Source of the DNA: Alopecurus myosuroides | Lineage: Eukaryota; Streptophyta; Magnoliopsida; Poales; Poaceae | Reading direction: 5' to 3' | NCBI GenBank assembly: GCA_028641055.1 | Contig: CM054059.1 | Location: forward strand, 110,062,263-110,126,262 | DNA: 64,000 nt | Part shown: one piece after another, positions 23,568 to 33,898 of the stretch | Position numbering within the stretch: the first letter of the stretch is position 1 | Layout: every line of letters begins with the position of its first letter | The notes under the pieces: generated by a model | Told to the model about the DNA's origin: nothing | Database searches by the model: none | The model's input: the letters and a program-made list of their open reading frames with translations, nothing else | Translations under genes and position numbers: made by a program

Positions 23568-25100
23568 TGATATGTCATAAACGCATCCTTAATTTCTGAT
23601 GTTCCATGTTGTTTTCATGTTGTTTCCTACATGTTTGCTATACACTTTATGTCATTTTTATCGATTTTCCGGACTAACCTATTGACAAGATGTCAGTCTG
23701 CTGTTTTTCCAGAAAAGTTGTTCTGAAAATATTCTCAGAATTGGAAAATTCGAAATCCGGAGGTCCCAGAATTCCCGAATGTTCCACGGAGTCCCGAAGA
23801 GGCCCAGAGGGAGGCCATAGGGGGGCTACACCATAGGGCGGCGCCCCCCCCCGGCCGCGCCAAAGGCGGTGGAGGCCCTGCCCTTTCGCCTATTTATACC
23901 TCCGATGCGTCAACCCTAAATATATACCACTTAGTCCTGAGAAACACCCGAGGCCTCCGTCATCGTCATCCCGAGATCGGGAGGGTTCTGGAGCTCTCCC
24001 TGGCACCCTGCCGGGAGGGGATTTCATCACCGGAGGGGTCTACACCATCATGCCCTCCTCCGAAGTGATGCGTGAGTAGTTCATCCCTCGACTACGGGTC
24101 CATAGAAGTAGCTAGATGGTTGTCTTCTCCACTTTGTACCTCATGTTTAGATCTTGTGAGCTGCCTCACATGATCAAGATCATCTTTATGTAATGCTACA
24201 TGTTGTGTTTGTTGGGATCTGATGAATATTGAATGCTATGTCTTCTGATTATCAATCTATCATGTTATCTTCATGCATATGTTATTTATGATCTTGCATG
24301 CTCTCCGTTATTAGTAGATACTCTGGCCAAGTAGATGCTAGTAACTCCAATAGGGAGTATTTATGCTCGACAGTGGGTTCATGCCTCCTTTGCACCTGTG
24401 CTCGAGTGACAGAAACATGACAGATGGAGGATGTGTTGTTGCCATTAGGAAGAAAACAACGGTGTTTACCTAGTTTACATTGTTTAAATTACACACTTTG
24501 CTTACTGCGATAATCTGTTGTTTGCAACTTAATACCCAACGTTTGTTCGGATGATATTCGGACGGTGGATTATTAGTCATAGATACAGTCGGATGACGGT
24601 CTATGTATTTTGTTGTAATGCCCGCATGAATCACATATAATCTTTATGTCTTGCATGTGCATTACGGTGCAGCCTTCATTTCTGTCAATTGCGCAACTGT
24701 AATTTGTTCACCACACATGTTATTTATCTTTCACGGAGAGGCACCACTAGTGAACTGTGGACCCCGGCCCATTTTCTCATTCTGATAATACACACACTGC
24801 TTTCATACTGCTCCTACTGTTTTCCACACCATACGTTTAACCTCTTTGTGTTCAGCAAAACCGGTGAGATTGACAACCTCACTACTTCGTTGGGGGCAAA
24901 GTGATTTGGTTGTGTTGTGTAGATTCCACGTTGCTTCTGAACCAGTAGTGCGTACTGCCAACTCAGCTGCTTCAATCTTCTAAAGTTACTCATTCCTCCT
25001 ACTGGTCGATTAAACCTTGGTTTCTTACTGAGGGAAAACTGCTGTTGTGCTCATCATACCTTCCTCTTGGGGTTTCCCAACGAGTGCAAGAGCTGCATCA
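23568..25100 (+). mobile_element. Solo LTR of an Athila-like Gypsy family
   Basis: The sequence starts TGATATGTC and ends GCTGCATCA. It is flanked by TCGGC (23563-23567) and TCGCC (25101-25105), a 5-base target duplication with one change, and no internal retrotransposon region is attached. Its body matches, in reverse orientation, the LTR-type insertion at 54501-56164 and the LTRs at 32309-33885 and 37584-39169: shared are the TTCCGGACTAACCTATT phrase, the GGGTTTCCCAAC phrase near the end, and the 'five-CCTCCG' GC-rich leader region. A C9 run and GC-rich block at 23830-23900 mark its promoter area. Solo LTRs arise by recombination between the two LTRs of one element. Confidence 0.85.
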
Positions 25101-26173
25101 TCGCCGAGGAAGACGTCTGCCGCCGGGCTGCTGTCGGTCGCCTCCGAGTTGGCCTCATCCCGCTGCCGTTGAGACCGCCACCGATCTATCTTGATTGGGC
25201 TGACAGTTCCTCCATGCTGATGGGTTGACTATTGATCTGATGCTCGTCGGTGAATCAAAATTCTGAAGCTTCGAGCTTGGTTCATCGTCAACATCGTCGA
25301 TTGACCACCTAAGTTCCGGATGTTCTTCTCTTGGGGTCTTCATGGACAAGCGCAGAGCGCTCCTTGACCTCTGGATCGAAGGGATCCAGTCATACGCGAC
25401 CGAGTATCTCAGCCTATGTGGATTTGAGATGTCGAGTTGCTAGACTCGACTTTGTCGACCTTGACACCGTCGGGCACTTCGCCGCGGTAATGGTGCTGAC
25501 TGAGGCAGGGAATACAAGGTGGATACGCTTGGAAGGCTAGAAGGTTTTGATTGCTCAGTTGAGTTCGAGACGATGGTGAAGGCGGAGTTCGGGGTGCCAT
25601 GAAGATCTTCACAGTCATTATGTGGTTACGGTTTTGCTTGCGAGTCCATGTCAAAACCGTGCACATGACGGCGGTGACCCTGGTGTTTGGTGATTTGCAG
25701 CAGTTTTTTGGCAAGTGGGGGCGACAACACTTGCTGGCTTCATTTTGGGTGGTGTTCGTCGAGGACCGAGTCTTAACTTCCAGGATGAAAACCCTAGGTG
25801 TGACCTTCATTGGTTGTACCTAGCAATTGTTCTTGTTGAAGGCATTGTTGGAAAGATCAGACTTTCTCGAGGCTGAAAACCTATGATCTGACTATTTGGT
25901 TGGATTAGGCGACGACTATGCTTGTGCATCCTTCTTGGAGGCGTCGTTTTTGGAGGGCCTATTTTGTTGTCAGGGTGTTGCCACTGGTGGTGGTTTAAGT
26001 CTAGCTGTTGCGAGTTGTTGTTCACTTAGGGGGGGGGGGGGTCTTTTTTCTTTTCTTTTCTTTTCTTACTTTTAGCTGAGTGCATTCTTAATGTCTCGAT
26101 TGTGACATTATGTTGCTGCAGAGGCTGATTGTAATTGATATCCTTGATATTAATATATTTCCCTTATAAAAAA
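25101..26173 (+). mobile_element. Probable 3' region of the decayed LINE
   Basis: The right part of the interrupted element is non-coding. It carries the phrases typical of Triticeae LINE tails: a long GT-rich untranslated run, then TTGCTGCAGAGGCTGATTG, 'TTGATATTAATATATTTCCC' and a short A-rich tail at 26165-26173. A G12 run (26029-26040) and CTTTT repeats lie inside. No endonuclease or reverse-transcriptase domain is left. The assignment rests on the 3' tail; no target duplication was found. Confidence 0.5.
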
Positions 26174-26640
26174 GGGTCATTGGTATGCGGTGCCCCCCAA
26201 GCCAGCCCTAAAACTTTGGGGCAACCAAGAGGTTGCTACACAGTCATCAGCGGATTGATTTGGGGCGACACCTCTCCATATCCAAGTAATCGGTGGGTCG
26301 ATAGGCACACTTCTATTAGTACTCATGTGTGAAAACGCAAAAAGGTGAAATCTCGTGGTATACCCAACATGTTCGCTAGTGTACCGTTTACATTTTTCTC
26401 TCGAAATGCGGGGAAATCTCCTAGCATATGCATCGATTGATGCATTGCAGGCGTCGTGTACGGTTTGCATGATTACATTATTTATTTTGGCTTCACTCAC
26501 TCTTATACTTTTCTTTGAATCTGTCTTTTCTTTTATCTTTTAGACCGACAACAACTTCTTCAATGTGGGTTAGGGTTTGGGGGTACTGGATGGTTGAGGA
26601 TCAGGAGCCATCTTATCTTTTTGCAGATAATGAAAGCTCT
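26174..26640. other. Unassigned AT-rich DNA
   Basis: No gene. Short frames on both strands lack any family resemblance. The segment could be part of a decayed transposon, because GGGGC-rich phrases at its left edge resemble LTR promoter sequence, but I see no termini. Confidence 0.3.
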
Positions 26641-26644
26641 GTAT

Positions 26645-27001
26645 CTCTGAGGCTCTACGCAATAGATGGAGATGCACTCAACCTGAATATTACATAGATA
26701 AACGCTATGAGAAATGATAGATGGAGTTTCATAACGCATGAAAAATCATATCATGCACTTATCGATTCCCACATAAGAAGATTGTGTTAGAAGTCTTCGA
26801 GATGGTAAGCGGCGCTTGACGATGGTTTCTCTTAAGCTCTACGTCATATATGGAGATGCACTCAACCTAAACATTACATAGATGATAAAACACTATGAGA
26901 AATGATAGATGGAGCTGCATAAAGCATGAAAAAACATATCATGCACATATCGATTTCTACATAAGAAGATTGCATTAGAAGTCTTCAAGACGGCAAGCGG
27001 A
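26645..27001. repeat. Two-copy direct repeat, 184-bp offset
   Basis: The block starting GCTCTACGCAATAGATGGAG at 26652 recurs at 26836 with about 85-90% identity by eye, including ATGATAGATGGAG, the 'CATATCATGCAC' phrase and AAGTCTTC(G/A)AGA near the end. The two copies abut, so this is a tandem duplication. Neither copy has a protein frame. A TTACATAGAT phrase lies in each copy. Confidence 0.85.
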
Positions 27002-28260
27002 ATTTTATGATGCCACCATAATCACTCAAGCCTCGTTAGTCTGCTGAACAAACCACAATTCTCTACTAGGCTTTAGTCCCAAATGCATCCTATCTAGGAA
27101 GCCCAAGACCCCAACGTGCCGTCGTCGCTCTGTTGGACATGATAGGGATAGTTTTCTCATTCGTGTTTGAGGTGGGAAGTCAACCACACCTCCAAAAGGG
27201 AGTCAATGCCAATCATCGATTGACCGTAGATATAGCCTAGTATGCCTCTTTATACAATTATTAGCTGTAGTACCTCCGTCATTGCAGACCCGCAATATAG
27301 ATATCACTATTTTTTTGAAGGGGGGTTTAAACGTCTAGCTGCATCCTCATATGCAGTTAACCATAATTTGTTAAAGAAGATGGAAGGCAACAAGGTAAAA
27401 GCCTAGAATTATAAGGAGAGTACACGAAGTAGTAGATGGAATAACAATGACATGAGTCAAAACACTTATAAGTAAGTTGCTATTATACCTCAATAATGCC
27501 CAGAAGCACGCGGCAGGTAGATATCATAGGTTTCAGCCTATTAAGGACATAACAAGTATCTTCATGATAGATGTCGGGTCCAACCAATGAAGGCCATAAC
27601 ATCGACACATAGATAACGCGCGCTTTGAACGTGAGATGTCGCAAATGTGCGGTGCCCGGTCCGAATAGTGAAGGCTAGATCGCGGGTTTTCACACCGGAC
27701 ACGTAGTGATGTTCCAGTTGGGACCATGAGACGTGTGTCGGACTAAGGGTGAATGACCAGTTCTGCAGGGGGCGGTGGTGGACGACAACGAGGAGATACA
27801 CTGAGATCGAATTGCAAGGGCAATATAGACGGATCTATTGGCAACGATTGACATAGATGGACGAACGTATGTATCATAGCAGGATGGAGCGAACACTGAC
27901 CCTAGTTTTCGAAGACGATGTTAGATAGCGGGAGAAGTCGTAGCGAGGAGGTGGCGGTCGGACGGAGAGAAACAGAGAAGACGTTGTCCATAAGGTTGAC
28001 ATGGAAAATTTAGTTTTCCAAGCAAAGAACATAACCCAAATGCCATATTATGTATGCCAAAAGCATCAATTACCGTGGTAGCCGTGGTGCCCCAGATAAC
28101 GTTGAAATATCCCGGTCCCCCTATAGCCATATAGGTACCCGAGGCTTTTGTTTCCGGCACGGCCATATATGCAGCCACCAACATTTGCAAGTACTAGTAC
28201 TAAGAACAGTATTTCCAAGTACAGTGCACGTACTCGGCTACCACTAGGCGGTAGTAGCTC
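27002..28260. other. Unassigned region with short frames only
   Basis: About 1.26 kb. Overlapping short frames on the minus strand (27533-28275) have mixed, exon-like composition, but I recognise no family and could not join them across plausible splice sites. The region could be a decayed gene or the flank of a transposon. Confidence 0.3.
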
Positions 28261-29045
28261 GAAATTTCCCGCCAAGGCCGGGGACCATTGGGGTTGGGGA
28301 AGAAAGAGAAAACGTGGCGCGTACTGTTGCGTGATGCCCTCCTCCGGGTTGGCGCCAAAGGAGGGGAGGATCAGCTAGGCCATGATGATCTGAATCCTGG
28401 AGGTTACCATCAGTGTGGTATGGTCAAAGGCAGAGGCAGAGGCAGATGTGGCCGCGGTACCTGTGGTCTCCCACCCTGCTGCAAAACCCTATCCTGCCCC
28501 CTCCCTCGTCTCTTCTTCCACACCACCATCGGCCGGTAGTACATTTGTAGTCGTACGTCCATGGACAAAAAAGCTTGGGTTCACTGCCCGTTCTCTCAGT
28601 CACACACTAAACATCACTGATATCTCTCTCTGGTCCTGCTTCAACTGCACGCTCGCTCGGTGACTCTTAATCACACACGTACGCGCCAGCAGAATCCTTA
28701 ACTCTAGCTAGCGTGAAATCCCCTCTCCCCTCTGTAACTCGCGTACGAGTGTTCACTGGCTCAGAGCTACTATGTGTATAGTAAAAGGAAGGCGAGACGT
28801 GGCTCGTCCGCGTCCACGAGGTGTAGAGTGGGGGCGCGCGCGGCGGCATCGTCCCGGCGCTGTCTGTCTACAGGAAGAAGCTGTCCTCGCCTTCCGTGAT
28901 GGGGCCAGCCGTGTGCGTTCGTCAGCCAGCCTCGGCCGGATCACCCACCCCACACCGGAGGCAGAGAGCCAGGGCTGTGCTAGATGGCGTACCCTGCCAG
29001 TGCCGCCACCTGCGTCTACGTATTCGCTGCAAGTGCACGCTAAAT
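28261..29045. other. GC-rich block, possible gene or promoter relic
   Basis: Composition rises sharply, with CpG-rich stretches at 28290-28540 and 28790-29030 and several open frames in both directions, none over 110 codons and none recognised. A possible TATA-like element is not clear. Such a block in Triticeae can be the first exon or promoter of a gene fragment carried by a transposon. Confidence 0.25.
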
Positions 29046-29049
29046 GGAG

Positions 29050-29275
29050 CTTGGAATGGCAGCAAAAAAAATTGAGGTATTTTTTTTTCTAAATGGGATA
29101 ACCAGGTTGATGCACACACAGCAGTTTATATTGATAATAAAAGGTTGCAGCAAGCACGAAGTGCTTAGACACTCCCAATCATTACAACTCAAACACACCC
29201 AAAGAAAGCCAACGCCAAGAAGCCGAAATAAACTTGCAGAGAAAAACAGCATTACAGAAACATCAAACGCCTAGT
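29050..29275 (-). mobile_element. Possible 3' end of a LINE/SINE, minus strand
   Basis: Read on the minus strand, the segment ends in a poly(A)-like run (T9 on the + strand near 29080) preceded by a non-coding tail with TTATTATCAATATAAAC. That is the layout of a non-LTR retrotransposon 3' end. No coding part or target duplication was found. Confidence 0.25.
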
Positions 29276-30324
29276 GTTTTTTAGGTATTATCACCCACCA
29301 TACAGCAACTTGCACGGTGGGAGCAGATTCATACAAGAACTTGCAAAAGTGGGTGAAGTTGTACACCAACTTGTAGGGTGGTGGACTGGTCGTGCATTCT
29401 TGCAGAAAATCCCCTGAAGAAATGTGAATCTGCACTTTTATCCATGCGTTGGCCCACGGGTGAAATTTAATGTGTCGGTCCGACAGTTACTACAAATTTA
29501 TGAAAAGTCCTCACATCTTGATAAGTAGGAGGGGCACGATCCCACGTAGTCGTCCCACTCTCAAGCACTCCGCTCGCCATTGTCGGTGCGCTCTCGTCGC
29601 GGGAAGAGGCCCTCGTCCCCGGCGGCCATGGCAGATGACCCGGTGTACCGCGTGAGGGAGGACTATGCCCCTGATAACGACAAGATTTCAACGCCCCCGC
29701 CCCTCCCTTCTTCTCCTCGCAAGAACATGCATGGCGGGGTTTAGCTAGCGTTCATGCCATCGTCGATCATACAAGGATAAGGTCATGGAGGGTTGGACTT
29801 GCGATTGTAGTGCACCGTAATACCCTTTCTCATGTCGCGATAGCCAATTTTAGGTAGTTTTGAGGCGGATTGTGGGGTACGGCTGATCGTCAATTTGGGT
29901 ATCGCTGCACATATGATGTAGACTATGTAACCAATTTTACTTAGCGAAGCAATGTTTTGTAAGCATTAAATTAGGTTATTGATGTAGAGGACAACGATTT
30001 GGTGCATGCCCTGTTTCGACTTATTTGCATAGCCGAGACAAAAAAAAAGTCTTTTCTGAATTTTGGTTGCACGTTGATGAAACCAGATGAGTTCAAATTT
30101 TACTAACCGTGAATTTGCAAGTGTGGCAATACAACTTAGTGAATTTAAATGCAAGTGTTAAATCAAATTGGTAGTTTAATGTGAGTTTGTTGCAAGTTTT
30201 CATGTGCAGTTCACTGAATTTTGGTGCAAGTGTTTACTAAATAACTTGAGGAAAGTGTTTACTGAGTTTTGGTGCAAGTGGATATACTGATTTATGTTAC
30301 ATGCATTTGTTATTTGCATGTAAG
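29276..30324. other. Spacer with a short Met-initiated frame, possibly MULE 5' region
   Basis: Mostly AT-rich without a gene. A GC-rich patch (29560-29740) holds a 38-codon frame at 29628-29744 that starts in good context (GCGGCCATGG) and begins MADDPVYRVRED. It could be a first exon of the transposase locus that follows, or chance. Loose repeats of TTTTGGTGCAAGTG-like phrases occur at 30170-30280. Confidence 0.3.
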
Positions 30325-32307
30325 AGATGATCCTCATAAGTTCTCAGCTCTAATAGACCACAATGGATTTTTTTTCTGTGGATTGAGAGAGAATGTTACA
30401 TACATCAGTGGTCCCACTTCTTGGTTTGCTAACTGCAACACTGATACTTGGCCACTTCTGTGGATTTAAGACTTAATTGAGTAGCTAGGGCATACCATTG
30501 ATGCCATGAGACATGTTTATTGGTGTCTTCCAGGAAAAGGCCTTCAAGATGGGTTGTTCTATATCAAAAAATGATTCCCATATCTTGCTAATGAATGAAG
30601 CTGCAAATGAGCACAAGACATTTTGTTTGGTAGTGGACCATACAAATTTTGTCAATAATTTGAGGGATGATGTTATTGTAGTGGTCCAGGACATCCCCCT
30701 GGCATCAGTCCTACAAAAATCGTAAAGGGAAGCATGATCTAGCACTTCTAGGGAAGGAAATGGAATACATGATGAATAATGGGTAGAAGAAGCACATGGG
30801 ACTGACTCAGAATTCTATGACAATGATTGGGATGTTGAGGATGATGATGAAGACATGTTTGCAGCAAATGTTGACAAGGAATACAATGATAACAATGAAC
30901 TGTTTGAGATAGTGGAGGAGAGGATGATGCATGCCTTGAACATGAAGATCCCCATCTGACAAAAGAACAAGAGCAAGAGCTGAAGTACAAGTTTAATATT
31001 TTCAATCCAGAAGTGGGCATGGCAACTCCGGTTTTCAAAGTTGGTCAGGTATTTAGTTGCATGAAAGAGCTAAGAGGGGAAGTAAAGGCATACAAAATCA
31101 ATGCGAGAGTGAAGCTGCAAAAAAATAATGAGGCCACAAGGATGGATGTTGTGTGTAAGGGAGAGTGTGAAGGGGTTGCCCATGGTTTTTGAAAGCATCA
31201 GAGGATAGCGGGACTGAGGCAGTGGTTGTGAGGAAACATTGTGGGATACACAGATGTCTTGAGCCCTTTTTTGACTGATGTCTTTATGGATGAGTTTAGA
31301 GACAATCAGAAGATGGACTTGCAAACATCCAAAAATAAAATAGGACAAAATTTAACATGTGTCCAAACATTTGGAAGTTAAGGAGGGCAAGAAAAGAAAC
31401 ACTACTCAGAATTCATGGTGATGAGGCACATCAGTTCGGCTTGCTTTGGGACTATAGGCGGGAGCTAAGGATACAAAACTCTGACTCTACATTTTTTCTG
31501 AGGACAAATAAGTAAAATGAGAATGGAGAAGTGAAGGAACAATTGGCAAATTTGTATTGGTCTTGTGATGTATAAAAAAGAGACTTTCTTGAAGGATGTA
31601 GACCACTGATTAGCATTGATGGTTTCCACATCAAAACAAGACACAAAGAGCAATTACTGACTGATGTTGGCATTGATTACAATGATTGCATCTTTCCTAT
31701 AGCAATAAGGATAGCCCTCTTGCTCTCAACTTTCCGAGAAGGTTGTCAATCTTCCCGTCTTGCTCTCAAACACCAATTCCCTCTTGCTCTCATTTTTACG
31801 AGAAGGTTGCATCTTTCCTATAGAAATCGGAAGTCTTGGTTGCTGGTGGAGGGCATTTCAAAGTATCTTCATCGGAATTTGAAGGTGGTTATGGTGTGGA
31901 ATTGAAAGCTAGGTGTTGTGTGCCACCATGCTATAGCCTACTGCAGGACTGAGAGGATTATTCCGGAAAAATGATGCATAGCTGTTATACAATTGGAACA
32001 CGCAAAAAATCTTATGCTTACAACATGGACCCACTCAGAGAAAAGTGCCATTGGCAGAACCGGAATGGAGTTCTTGTCCATCCTCCACTCTTCACCAAAG
32101 TCATGGGGAGGCCTAAGAAGAACAGAAGAAACACACAAGAGGAGGTGGAAAAGGATGGTGCCAAGAAGATTACAAAGGAAGGTGTACCAATGCACCGCTC
32201 CATATGTAAGAAGGCATGGGCATGAGAAATACATGCAAGAGCAAAGCAATGGGTTTGTCCTAATTGAAGATGAGAATGGTGATGTGGACAACCCAATAAT
32301 TTTACAG
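30325..32307 (+). pseudogene. Mutator-like (MULE) transposase pseudogene
   Basis: Translating across stops and frame changes gives a MULE protein in order. N-terminal domain: ALIDHNG, TYISGPTSWF, DTWPLLWI (30340-30470), then NDSHILLMNEA. Acidic linker at about 30810-30930. MULE core: EFRDNQKMDLQ (about 31290), SACFGTIGG near 31435, NLYWSCDV (31548), and SIDGFHIKTRH (31611), where the Asp is the first catalytic residue. After a rearrangement at 31703-31822 comes the C-terminal part: GHFKVSSSEFEGGYGVELKARCC, a CHHA zinc (SWIM-type) remnant, and MGRPKKNRRN with a zinc-knuckle remnant. The catalytic middle with the other two acidic residues is missing. The protein would have cut and moved a Mutator element in the nucleus; this copy cannot work. 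Its 3' end runs straight into the truncated LTR at 32308. Confidence 0.85.
31688..31822. other. Filler DNA patchwork inside the MULE
   Basis: A 15-base phrase GCATCTTTCCTATAG occurs at 31688-31702 and 31808-31822. Between lie three rearranged pieces of the LTR found downstream at about 32437-32490: CCCTCTTGCTCTCAACTTTC...GTCAATCTTCCCG, then CACCAATTCCCTCTTGCTCTC, then ACGAGAAGGTT. The pieces overlap each other in source. This is the signature of synthesis-dependent break repair that copied several times from a nearby template. Confidence 0.75.
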
Positions 32308-33885
32308 GTACAATGCAGCGAAGCGGTATTTTCCCCCGGTTATGGAACCAGGGTCATCAATCCAGTAGGACTTCGAAGTCTCTCGGTAGGTTGCTTGTTG
32401 TATTGCGCTTCAAAAAGCGTGGACCTGCACACAAGCACCAATTCCCTCTTGCTCTCAACTTTCCGAGAAGGTTGTCAATCTTCCCGCCTTACTGAAAACT
32501 AGAGAATTAATTGTATTGAATGGTTGGAGATGATTAAATGGAAACGGAACAACAAGCAAGTGCTGATGAAAAGCAAGTAAACGGGGTTGTAATAAATGAG
32601 GAAAATATGACCGAGGGACACAGTTTCACTAGTGGTGGCTGGTGTCTCTCCTAAGAAGAATAAACATGCTAGGTAAACAAATTATAGCTAGGAAATTGAC
32701 AAATCATGAACGTATAACAATACTATCATGACGAAATATAGTTCGCGGGTTCTAACATTGTAGGCATTACGTCAAGATAAATAGACCATCATCCGACAAC
32801 ATCCATTACTAAAAGTCCACCTTGAGACAAGCAATCCAGCGAATCTCGTTGTTATTAAGTTGCATCAACTAAGTGATTTCTTGTGTATAATAGAAAAATG
32901 CATTAAGAACAATATGTAATGTAAGAAATAATTCTCATATGTAGACAAGAACATCGTTGTTTTCTCACTAGTGGAAATATCACATCCCCCCCCCCCCGCG
33001 CACGTTTCTGTCACTCGGGTGCAGGTCAATGGAGGCATGAACCCACTATCTAGCATATAACCCTATATTGGAGGTGCATACAATAACTTGCCCAAGGAAA
33101 ACATACACACATGAGAGTATTGTAAGACAAGAAAAAATTCTCTAAATATATAAGTGAAGCATATCAATATGACATGAAAAAATAATCATAGTCTCATGGT
33201 TCATCGGATCCCAGCAAACACAACATGTAGCAATTACATAACAGTGATCTTCATCATGTAGGAAAGCTCACAAGATCTAAACATGGTGGCACAAAGTGGA
33301 GAGAATACCATCTTGCTAGTGCTATGGACCCATAGTCCCGGGATGAACTACTAACACATATGTTCGGAGGCTATCATGACGAGGCCTCCGTTGACAACCC
33401 TCCTCTCTAGCAGGGTGCCGGAGTAGGACTCCGGAAGCCCTAGATTCAATTTTTGAGGTGGCGGCTCCTCCGTATCCGTTTCATAGAAAATTTCTCCGTC
33501 CCCGACGTTTTTAGGGTTAAAGGCAATTTATAGGCGAAGAGGCGACGGGAGGCGGTGCCCGAGGCAACGAGATGACCTCATGGTGCGGCCTAGGCCCCAC
33601 CCATGCCTAGGGATTATCTGGTGGTTGCGGGGCCCCCTCTAGCTATCCTTTGGTCTCCATCTTCGTTCCTGGCAAAAAAATAATCTCCGTAATTCTTTCA
33701 GGACATTTGGCGATTCTTCATAGCTTTTCTGAAGTAGAAAAATAGCAGAAAAAAAGAACTGGCTCTAGGAATCTTGTTAATAGGTTAGTCCATGAAAACA
33801 TCTAGGAAAATGAGGGAAAACATGGAAGAACATGTAAAAAACAAGCATGAAGCATAAAAATTATAAAAACACTTGGGACGTATCA
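32308..33885 (-). repeat. 3' LTR of the gag-protease element, left end truncated
   Basis: Matches the LTR at 37584-39169 over its length but begins in the CAATGCAGC phrase, about 53 bases inside the other copy, so the outer end was lost at the junction with the MULE. The inner end is TCA at 33885, next to the polypurine tract. A C11 run is at 32987-32997. Confidence 0.85.
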
Positions 33886-33898
33886 GCATCCCAAGCTT
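33886..33898 (-). other. Polypurine tract of the gag-protease element
   Basis: On the minus strand AAGCTTGGGATGC sits directly before the LTR start TGATACG. This is the site where plus-strand DNA synthesis would be primed. A near copy lies inside the element at 35811-35825. Confidence 0.75.

Noticed and set aside
28382..28400. ATGATGA next to CTGA, like C and D boxes of a snoRNA
   Set aside because: The two boxes are adjacent, with no guide stretch or terminal stem.
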